Part shown: positions 1-4,444 of the stretch, one piece after another
Layout: every line of letters starts with the position of its first letter
How positions within the stretch are numbered: the stretch's first letter is position 1
Source of the DNA: Geobacter sp.
Lineage (GTDB): Bacteria; Desulfobacterota; Desulfuromonadia; Geobacterales; DSM-12255
NCBI GenBank assembly: GCA_012026855.1
Contig: VEOV01000116.1
Coordinates: 1 to 7,297 of the forward strand
DNA: 7,297 bases
Direction: 5' to 3'
The notes under the pieces: model-generated
The model's input: the letters and a program-made list of their open reading frames with translations, nothing else
What the model was told of the DNA's origin: nothing
Databases searched by the model: none
Position numbers and translations under genes: made by a program

Positions 1-1
1 C

Positions 2-301
2 CGCTACCCGGAGGTGACGCTGCTCAAGCTGAAGCTTGAGACCGGCAGGACTCACCAGATCAGGGTGCATCTTTCCGAAGCAGGCTATCCTTTGCTGGGG
101 GATGCTGTTTATGGCGGTGATGCCCGCCTCGGCAATGTCAGGGACGCCAAGCTGAAATCACTGATCAGAGATCTTGGCCGTCAGGCGCTGCACGCCAAGG
201 TGCTTGGTTTCATACACCCCTGCAAGGGGGAGTATGTGGAATTTACAACTGATCTGCCGCAGGACATGCAGCGGATTATTGATTATCTGGAAAAGGACTG
301 A
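2..301 (+). CDS. rluD: RluD/RluA-family 23S rRNA pseudouridine synthase, C-terminal part (5' end outside window)
   Basis: The frame is open to the left edge, so only the last 99 residues are present and the true start lies outside. Family knowledge: RluA/RluD enzymes isomerise specific uridines of large-subunit rRNA (RluD: the helix 69 loop) to pseudouridine in the cytoplasm. Seen here: the conserved C-terminal block TGRTHQIRVHLS, followed by GYPLLGDAVYG and later QALHAKVLGFIHP, all typical of the RluA/RluD superfamily. The catalytic Asp motif and any S4 domain would be upstream and cannot be checked. The stop TGA (299-301) sits 5 bp before pgeF, and the pgeF ribosome-binding site lies inside this gene's last codons, so the two are probably cotranscribed. 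The rluD-pgeF order is also found in E. coli, which favours RluD over RluA or RluC. Family assignment is firm; the exact paralogue is inferred. Confidence 0.88.
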   Translation, partial: RYPEVTLLKLKLETGRTHQIRVHLSEAGYPLLGDAVYGGDARLGNVRDAKLKSLIRDLGRQALHAKVLGFIHPCKGEYVEFTTDLPQDMQRIIDYLEKD

Positions 302-306
302 CTCAC

Positions 307-1107
307 ATGGAGATGACCAGAAACGCCAATATTCATTACATTTCACCACAGATATTTGCTGAACATAACGTGTCGGCGCAGGGTTTTACCACTCGCCACG
401 AAGGGGTCTCGCGGGCACCTTATAATTCTCTGAACCTGGGGATGAATAATTTTGACTCCCCCCACAATGTGCAGGGGAACCGCAGCCTGCTGGCCCGCAC
501 CTTCGGCACAACCGTGGAAAAGTTTGTCATGGTATCCCAGTGCCACGGAACGGATATTCTGGTTATCGATGAACCAAACCCGGATTATGCCCATTTTCAG
601 AAGCTCGGGTGCGACGGCATAATCACCAATCAGCCGGAAGTGATGATTGCTGTCGGGGTTGCCGACTGCCTGCCGCTGCTCTTGCTCGACCCTGTCAAGC
701 GGGTGGTGGCGGCGCTTCATGCCGGCTGGAAAGGTACGGCAGGCAATATTGCCGCCAAGGGGGTCGAGTCGCTGGTGAAAATCTTCGGCTCAAGCAAGAG
801 TGATATCTTGGCAGCCTGCGGCCCGGCAATCGGCGCCTGCTGTTATGAGGTGGACGAGCCAGTCAGGGCTGGCTTTGCAAACAGCGGGGTTGAGTGGAGT
901 GACTGTGCCACCGATGCCGGTGCAGGCAAGTGGCGCCTGAACCTGGCAGCAGCCAATCAGCTTCAGCTCATGGGGGCCGGCATTCCCCAGCAGAACATCG
1001 AGGTTTCAGCGGAGTGTGTCTGCTGCAAGCATGACTGGTTTTTCTCTTACCGGCGTGATGGCGGGGAGACGGGCAGGCAGGTCGGTTTCATCATGCTGAA
1101 GCCGTAA
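307..1107 (+). CDS. pgeF: PgeF/YfiH (DUF152, multicopper polyphenol oxidoreductase-like) peptidoglycan editing factor
   Basis: A complete 266-residue protein, about the usual length for the YfiH/PgeF family (roughly 240-280). Family knowledge: these cytoplasmic zinc proteins have purine nucleoside phosphorylase/adenosine deaminase-like activity, and in E. coli PgeF removes wrongly incorporated L-Ser from muropeptide precursors. Older annotation called them laccase-domain or polyphenol oxidases. Seen: the three expected metal/catalytic residues in family context, H80 (SQCHGTD), C121 (VADCLPLLLLD) and H138 (LHAGWKGTAGN); the ACGPAIGACCYEV block at 170-182; and the C-terminal CCKHDWFFSYRRDGGETGRQ block from 239. 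The ATG at 307 is chosen because AAAAGGA (291-297) sits 9 nt upstream; an in-frame ATG at 313 is the alternative. It follows the rluD-like gene by 5 bp. Its TAA is 3 bp from the stop of the convergent gene, with no terminator between them. Confidence 0.93.
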   Translation: MEMTRNANIHYISPQIFAEHNVSAQGFTTRHEGVSRAPYNSLNLGMNNFDSPHNVQGNRSLLARTFGTTVEKFVMVSQCHGTDILVIDEPNPDYAHFQKLGCDGIITNQPEVMIAVGVADCLPLLLLDPVKRVVAALHAGWKGTAGNIAAKGVESLVKIFGSSKSDILAACGPAIGACCYEVDEPVRAGFANSGVEWSDCATDAGAGKWRLNLAAANQLQLMGAGIPQQNIEVSAECVCCKHDWFFSYRRDGGETGRQVGFIMLKP

Positions 1108-1114
1108 AGTTTAC
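1104..1114. repeat. Perfect 5-bp inverted repeat carrying both convergent stop codons
   Basis: GTAAA-G-TTTAC contains the TAA stop of pgeF on the + strand (1105-1107) and the TAA stop of the phosphodiesterase-like gene on the - strand (1111-1113). The stem is too short and AT-rich to act as a terminator. It is noted because it is the entire intergenic space between the two convergent genes. Confidence 0.6.
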
Positions 1115-1869
1115 AGCTCCAGAAGGTCGCCATCCTGCAGGATGACCAGATTGGACAGCGTGAGCGCTTCAAGCTGGGAGATGATCTCTTCCTTGAAGTA
1201 GGTTTTCAGGTGGGCCACATAGATTTTCTGCGGCATCTGCGGCAGTTTTTGCAGCATTTCCCGCATGAGCAGGGGGGTGAGGTGCCCTGACATCAGAGCC
1301 AGCTCCCTGTTCTCATTCGGGAAAGAAACTTCGATAATAATTGAATCAGGAACCTTCCCCGCCACGCAGAGTTCTGCGTCCGGTCCGATGTCGCTGGTGT
1401 AAAGCAGCGTACTCTTGCCATCATCCAGCAGATAACCGAAATCAGAGTAGTTGTGGTAGAGAAACCAGGGGGTGATGCTGACCCCTTCCACCGTGACAGT
1501 CTGTTGCTCCTCCAGGGGGGCGTAGCGGATGACGGGCGCTTCCTTGGTCGGCAGCCTGGAAAAATCCGGCCAGATGATGCCGTTCATGATGTGCTGGCGG
1601 ATCGAATCAATCGTCATTGCAGAACCGTAAATAGCGACCGGAGCCGGTTCGTTCATGAAGATCAGGGTTTCGGCCAGTGATGGGAGCCCCTTGATATGGT
1701 CGAAATGGGGGTGGGAGATGAAGATGTTTTTGAGGGTCTTGAGTTCCTCTATGGACAGGGAAGAGCAGATGGTACCGCTGTCGAGCAGAACTCTCTCATT
1801 TACCAGGAATGCGGATGTTTTGGATTCGGTTGATACCGTGCCGGCACAGCCAAGTACCCGGATTTTCAT
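1111..1869 (-). CDS. Metallo-beta-lactamase-fold hydrolase, class-II 3',5'-cyclic-nucleotide phosphodiesterase-like
   Basis: A 252-residue cytoplasmic protein without a signal peptide. Seen: the metal-binding motif HPHFDH (H53, H55, D57, H58) followed by IKGLPSLAE, close to the class-II cyclic-nucleotide phosphodiesterase signature; a second metal-site set with H139 (LYHNYSDFGYLL), D160 (YTSDIGPDAEL) and H220 (VAHLKTYF); and an EVSFPNE segment (180-186) followed by SGHLTP (H196), which is characteristic of the PDEII branch (yeast PDE2, Vibrio CpdP). Family knowledge: such enzymes use two metal ions to hydrolyse cAMP/cGMP phosphodiesters, but bacterial members are poorly characterised and the true substrate may differ. 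The start ATG has GGAG 10 nt upstream, within a small hairpin. The gene is monocistronic or follows hslO by 117 bp, and it ends tail-to-tail with pgeF. The fold is near certain; cyclic-nucleotide specificity is inferred. Confidence 0.82.
   Translation of the reverse strand: MKIRVLGCAGTVSTESKTSAFLVNERVLLDSGTICSSLSIEELKTLKNIFISHPHFDHIKGLPSLAETLIFMNEPAPVAIYGSAMTIDSIRQHIMNGIIWPDFSRLPTKEAPVIRYAPLEEQQTVTVEGVSITPWFLYHNYSDFGYLLDDGKSTLLYTSDIGPDAELCVAGKVPDSIIIEVSFPNENRELALMSGHLTPLLMREMLQKLPQMPQKIYVAHLKTYFKEEIISQLEALTLSNLVILQDGDLLEL
1131..1144. repeat. 14-bp perfect palindrome in the 3' end of the phosphodiesterase-like gene
   Basis: CATCCTGCAGGATG is its own reverse complement and lies inside coding sequence (near the LQDGD codons of the - strand gene), 24 bp past the pgeF stop. 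It is flanked by GGT and ACC, which could extend the stem with a 3-nt bulge on one side. There is no T-tract on either side, so it is not a classical intrinsic terminator. It could still form RNA hairpins in both convergent transcripts, or it may be chance in coding DNA. Confidence 0.35.
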
Positions 1870-1871
1870 CA

Positions 1872-1883
1872 GGAGTTATCTCC
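1872..1883 (-). promoter_or_regulatory. Ribosome-binding site inside a small hairpin (phosphodiesterase-like gene)
   Basis: On the - strand the only Shine-Dalgarno-like sequence before the ATG at 1869 is GGAG (1883-1880), 10 nt upstream. It pairs perfectly with CTCC (1875-1872) across a 4-nt ATAA loop. The stem could mask the site weakly. Four base pairs alone are marginal, so regulation is only a possibility. Confidence 0.35.
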
Positions 1884-1911
1884 AGGAGCGGACAGCATTA
1901 GCAGCTTTCAA

Positions 1912-1947
1912 TAGATATAGACCTCCAAAGGTCTGAAATCAAGCAGA
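1912..1947 (-). promoter_or_regulatory. Possible promoter and operator-like inverted repeat upstream of the phosphodiesterase-like gene
   Basis: Read on the - strand, a -35-like TTGATT and a -10-like TATATC are separated by 17 nt. The spacer contains the perfect inverted repeat AGACCT-TTGG-AGGTCT (positions 1934-1919). A 6-bp inverted repeat between -35 and -10 is a usual place for a repressor or activator site. Both hexamers match consensus at only 4 of 6 positions. Alternatively the repeat could be a weak hslO transcription terminator, since an AT-rich but T-poor stretch (TATATCTATT) follows it. Confidence 0.35.
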
Positions 1948-1986
1948 AAATGGCAAATATCCCTCTCCTGAACCGTCTCCGCCAAT

Positions 1987-2886
1987 TCAGTGCGTTGCTG
2001 CAGTGCCAGTCACTGCAAGCAGTTCCAGACTCTGCAGCTCTGCCGCCTCAAAGCGGTACTTCTGCTGGCAGAATTCGCAGGTAACTTCGGCGTGACCATC
2101 ACTTTCGCGCAATTCATTGATGCCTTCAGCGCCGAGGGAGTGCAGCGCCTGGCTAACCTTTTCCCGGCTGCAGCCGCAGCGGAAAAACAGCTCCCTGCTC
2201 TCCAGCCGGTTGTACTCGATGCCTGCCAGTAATGCCTCCAACAGGCCGTCAGTGCCCCCTTCAGCAAGAAGCTCTGCAATGGGGCGAAGCGAGCTGATGC
2301 GCTCCAGTATGGCACTGATTTCCGCATCATTTGCTTTGTTGGGGATTGCCTGCACCAGAAAACCACCACAGATGGCAATTGCACCCTTTTGGTCAAGCAG
2401 GGTGCTGACCCCGACAGCTGAAGGGATCTGCTCCGATTCGGTCAGGTAGAGCGCCAGATCGTCGCCGATTTCGCTGCTTTGCAGCTGCACCATGCCTTGA
2501 TATGGCAGTCCGCCAAAACCATGATCCTTGGAAACAGTCAGAAAACCGGCTCTCCCCAGCACCCCGGGGACATTCCACCTGCCGTCAACCGGTTCTGCTT
2601 CGGCAGACGGATTACCGCAGCAGGCACGCAGCGCACCGTCGCCATCGGCCTCGATAATCATCTTGCGCAACGGGCCGTTCCCCTCGAATTTGAGGGCAAT
2701 GCGCTGATCTCCCTTGAGCATGCCGCCCATGAGAGCGCCGGCAGCCAGACCCCTGCCAAGGGCCACGCAGACTGTTGCCGATGCCTGCTGCAGAGTGCAG
2801 ATCTCGCTTGCCAGGCCGGTAATGGAGCATGCCAGGATACGGATGCCCCCTGATTTGGTAATTGCACGGATATAATGGTCGGTCAT
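1987..2886 (-). CDS. hslO: Hsp33 redox-regulated molecular chaperone
   Basis: A complete 299-residue protein, matching the family's usual length of about 290. Family knowledge: Hsp33 is a cytoplasmic holdase that is silent while four C-terminal cysteines bind zinc, and is activated by oxidative disulfide formation and unfolding, protecting proteins during oxidative stress. Seen: the zinc-switch motif C237-x-C239, then C270-x2-C273, with 30 residues between the pairs; and the conserved N-terminal core with GLAAGALMGGMLKGDQRI around 46-63 and GGLPYQGMVQL at 125-135. Six further cysteines (20, 30, 40, 89, 90, 173) lie outside the switch, more than in E. coli Hsp33. The ATG at 2886 is preceded by GGGGGA only 4 nt away, a short spacing. 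The gene lies directly behind the terminator of the Cys-rich gene, leaving about 40 bp with no clear promoter. Confidence 0.96.
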   Translation of the reverse strand: MTDHYIRAITKSGGIRILACSITGLASEICTLQQASATVCVALGRGLAAGALMGGMLKGDQRIALKFEGNGPLRKMIIEADGDGALRACCGNPSAEAEPVDGRWNVPGVLGRAGFLTVSKDHGFGGLPYQGMVQLQSSEIGDDLALYLTESEQIPSAVGVSTLLDQKGAIAICGGFLVQAIPNKANDAEISAILERISSLRPIAELLAEGGTDGLLEALLAGIEYNRLESRELFFRCGCSREKVSQALHSLGAEGINELRESDGHAEVTCEFCQQKYRFEAAELQSLELLAVTGTAATH

Positions 2887-2904
2887 CAGTTCCCCCGCTT
2901 CCGC

Positions 2905-2920
2905 TTCAAATCTGCTTGAA
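2905..2920. repeat. Inverted repeat in the short hslO upstream region
   Basis: TTCAA-ATCTGC-TTGAA is a perfect 5-bp inverted repeat with a 6-bp spacer, centred about 26 bp upstream of the hslO start, between the terminator and the gene. It could be an operator or a leader hairpin. The short arms mean chance is a real alternative. Confidence 0.3.
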
Positions 2921-2925
2921 CCCGG

Positions 2926-2961
2926 AATAAAAAGCCCCTGGCTCGCAGAGTCAGGGGCTTT
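2926..2961 (-). terminator. Rho-independent terminator of the Cys-rich gene
   Basis: On the - strand, AAAGCCCCTG (2961-2952) pairs perfectly with CAGGGGCTTT (2940-2931). An inner CTC/GAG pair around a 3-nt loop closes the top, past one A-C mismatch. The run TTTTTATT (2933-2926) follows the stem directly. It lies 22 bp beyond the stop codon of the Cys-rich gene and 40 bp before the hslO start. On the + strand no T-tract follows, so it is unlikely to be bidirectional. Confidence 0.88.
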
Positions 2962-2983
2962 GTTACGCTATTGCCTGGAAAAG

Positions 2984-3529
2984 CTATTTGCTTTTTTTGC
3001 TGCAGTTGCAGTTGGCAGCCTTGTCGCATTTGTCGCAGGCGCCTTTACTGCAGTTCGTGCAGCCGCAATCACCCTTTTTATTGCAATTGTTGCAGGCTTT
3101 GGTGCTTTTTGCAGCTGTTGCGCAGCTTTTATTGCCTTTCATGCAGCTGTCGCAGTTGCCATCCATCAGCGGGCAGTCCATGTTGCCGCAGGCAGCGCCG
3201 GCAGGGAGCTTGGCGGCCGTCTTGGCAGCATCCAGCTTCACTTTGAGTGCCTCGATGTCCGCTTTTATGGCAGATACTTTGGCCGCGTCAGGGGCGTCCT
3301 TAAGATTCTCACGCTGCAGATCAAAACGCTTGTTCATCATCTCCTGACGAAGATCAATCGTGTCGAGTTTGAATTTCCTGATCTGCTCCGGAGTTGCTTC
3401 CGATTTGTTGCAGGACGAGCAGGCAGCTTTTTTGGACCCCTTGCCGGATGCCTTTGCCTGGGCCAGGGCCGTAACCCCGATGGTGAGGCTGAGTGCCAGC
3501 ACGGCAACGACTGCGTAAAGTTTTTTCAT
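2984..3529 (-). CDS. Exported Spy/CpxP/ZraP-like protein with a metallothionein-like Cys-rich tail
   Basis: 181 residues. The ATG at 3529 is chosen over an in-frame ATG at 3610 because AAGGAG lies 8 nt upstream and a clean signal peptide starts there (MKK, hydrophobic stretch 4-22, cleavage near ALA/QA at 23-25); the 3610 start would also overlap the upstream gene. Mature protein in order: Lys/Gly-rich linker; CSSC (37-40); charged helical segment about 46-103 beginning TPEQIRKF, with LRQEMMNKRFDLQRE and IKADIEALKVKL, resembling Spy/CpxP/ZraP periplasmic proteins; then a tail with 14 cysteines between 114 and 176 (114, 119, 126, 129, 136, 146, 149, 155, 157, 160, 165, 168, 174, 176) in CxxC and CxC spacings among Lys, Asn, Asp and Ser. 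No haem CxxCH motif is present. Inference: periplasmic metal binding, sensing or buffering (Zn, Cu, Ni or similar). A terminator follows; the lipoyl-family gene lies 55 bp upstream. I do not recognise this exact architecture as a named protein. Confidence 0.85.
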   Translation of the reverse strand: MKKLYAVVAVLALSLTIGVTALAQAKASGKGSKKAACSSCNKSEATPEQIRKFKLDTIDLRQEMMNKRFDLQRENLKDAPDAAKVSAIKADIEALKVKLDAAKTAAKLPAGAACGNMDCPLMDGNCDSCMKGNKSCATAAKSTKACNNCNKKGDCGCTNCSKGACDKCDKAANCNCSKKSK

Positions 3530-3537
3530 ATACAAGT

Positions 3538-3543
3538 CTCCTT
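3538..3543 (-). promoter_or_regulatory. Strong ribosome-binding site fixing the start of the Cys-rich gene
   Basis: On the - strand AAGGAG lies 8 nt upstream of the ATG at 3529. It supports that start over the in-frame upstream ATG at 3610, which would overlap the 3' end of the preceding gene and place 27 residues ahead of the signal peptide. Confidence 0.8.
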
Positions 3544-3550
3544 TTAATCT

Positions 3551-3576
3551 GATTGAGGGAGGATACCCTGTTAATC
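3551..3576 (-). promoter_or_regulatory. Imperfect inverted repeat in the leader of the Cys-rich gene
   Basis: An outer GATT/AATC pair (3551-3554 with 3573-3576) and an inner AGGG/CCCT pair (3556-3559 with 3566-3569) enclose a 6-nt loop, with a small asymmetric internal loop. It fills much of the 55-bp gap between the lipoyl-family gene and the Cys-rich gene. It has no T-tract on the - strand, so it is not a terminator. It could be an operator or a leader hairpin, or chance. No convincing -10/-35 pair was found in this gap. Confidence 0.25.
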
Positions 3577-3584
3577 GGAAAAAG

Positions 3585-4361
3585 TCATTCAATTTTTTGC
3601 ATATATCCACTGGCAGCAGCCTGTTCTGCGCTGGAGAGGCTATCTGCGCGCAGTGTCAAGCCGAATGCCCGGGAGAACGAATCGGCCAGCATTCCGGCCA
3701 GTCTGTCCCGCTCAACAGTGATCCCTTCGTCCACCAGAGAGGTCGAGGCCATGATTATTTCCGGCGCCGGTGCCAGCAGATACTGCTGGCTCTCCCCGGT
3801 CAGCGGCAGCAGCGGAATCGAACCGTGCTGAAAGATGACGTTTTTAAGTCTTCGCTGGGCGTTGCCCCCGATTTTCTTGCCATTTACAAGGATATCGCAG
3901 CTCTCTGTGCCGGCGAAGCAGAGTGGCGAGCGGCCGCCAAGCTGCTTTGTTCCCCTGTAGTAATCGGCAGCGTAGAGTGCCTCGAGTCCGAGTTCACGGT
4001 AGAAATCTACAAGAAACGAGGTGAGATAGAAAAAGGCGTTTTTAACCCCCGGAGCGGCTGACACAAAGTCTGTCGGGCAGACCAGGGAGTAGGTCAGCTC
4101 TTCGCCGTGGTAGAGCAGTCCGCCACCGGTGATCCGCCGGACAACCTGGACTCCGGCTGCGCGGCACTTTGCCAGCGCCAGTGTCTCTTCAGGTTGCTGG
4201 AACTTTCCACAGGAAAAGGCTGGCGGCACCCAGCCGTAGAGCCTGAGGATCGGCAGCGAACTGTCCGGATCAAAACAGGCGAGCAGCGCCTCATCAATGG
4301 CCATGTTTTCAGCTGCAGTGAGGGGGCCGGTGTCGATTAGCCGGCAATAGGGTTGCTTCAT
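3585..4361 (-). CDS. Lipoate-protein ligase A / LipM-type octanoyltransferase family protein
   Basis: A 258-residue cytoplasmic protein of the biotin/lipoate ligase fold (BPL_LplA_LipB). Family knowledge: members attach lipoate or octanoate to the lysine of lipoyl domains in 2-oxoacid dehydrogenases and the glycine cleavage H protein. Seen: the substrate-binding motif RRITGGGLLYHGEELTYSLV (75-94), C148 in PLCFAGTESCDI, then NGKKIGGNAQRR (160-171) and QHGSIPL (178-184). A cysteine at this place matches the catalytic Cys of Bacillus LipM octanoyltransferases, whereas E. coli LplA uses ATP and lacks it. The protein is also shorter than E. coli LplA, having no C-terminal accessory domain. Octanoyl transfer from acyl carrier protein is therefore at least as likely as ATP-dependent ligation. 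The ATG at 4361 has AGGA 9 nt upstream. The ABC permease ends 60 bp before it on the same strand. Confidence 0.87.
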   Translation of the reverse strand: MKQPYCRLIDTGPLTAAENMAIDEALLACFDPDSSLPILRLYGWVPPAFSCGKFQQPEETLALAKCRAAGVQVVRRITGGGLLYHGEELTYSLVCPTDFVSAAPGVKNAFFYLTSFLVDFYRELGLEALYAADYYRGTKQLGGRSPLCFAGTESCDILVNGKKIGGNAQRRLKNVIFQHGSIPLLPLTGESQQYLLAPAPEIIMASTSLVDEGITVERDRLAGMLADSFSRAFGLTLRADSLSSAEQAAASGYMQKIE

Positions 4362-4413
4362 GTCTGTCTTTCCTGACGTGTGATTTTCATGCTGATGAAT
4401 GCCGAGGCTGGCT

Positions 4414-4444
4414 ATTTTAGCTCAGCTTGCCCGCAAAGCGTCAA
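4414..4444 (-). promoter_or_regulatory. Possible sigma-70-type promoter for the lipoyl-family gene
   Basis: On the - strand TTGACG (4444-4439) and TAAAAT (4419-4414) each match the consensus at 5 of 6 positions. The 19-nt spacer is 1-2 nt longer than optimal. The -35 lies in the last codons of the upstream permease gene and the -10 is just past its stop. A start around 4406 would leave a leader of about 45 nt before the ATG at 4361. This is sequence inspection only. Confidence 0.35.

Noticed and set aside
343..720. A 125-codon - strand reading frame opposite pgeF
   Set aside because: It lies entirely antisense to a gene with all family motifs, and shows no recognisable domain or ribosome-binding site.
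2934..2961. The 2926-2961 hairpin as a bidirectional terminator
   Set aside because: Only the - strand has a T-tract after the stem. On the + strand the sequence after the right arm is TGTTACG, and no + strand gene ends nearby.
2988..3180. Repeated TTGCAG/GCAGTT words as a DNA repeat array or CRISPR
   Set aside because: They are short, irregularly spaced, and explained by Cys and Ala codons of the - strand gene. No constant repeat/spacer structure exists.
2984..3529. Cys-rich protein as a multihaem c-type cytochrome or a ferredoxin
   Set aside because: No CxxCH motif is present, which excludes c-type haem attachment. The spacing does not fit the CxxCxxCxxxC(P) pattern of 2[4Fe-4S] ferredoxins.
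2960..3547. A 195-codon + strand reading frame (and overlapping shorter ones) opposite the Cys-rich gene
   Set aside because: It is the antisense shadow of a Cys/Lys/Ala-rich gene, whose codon composition keeps several opposite frames open. The - strand gene has a signal peptide, a strong ribosome-binding site and a terminator.
3530..3610. Upstream in-frame ATG at 3610 for the Cys-rich protein (27 extra residues)
   Set aside because: It would overlap the 3' end of the lipoyl-family gene and put a non-signal sequence ahead of a clear signal peptide. The ATG at 3529 has AAGGAG at 8 nt.
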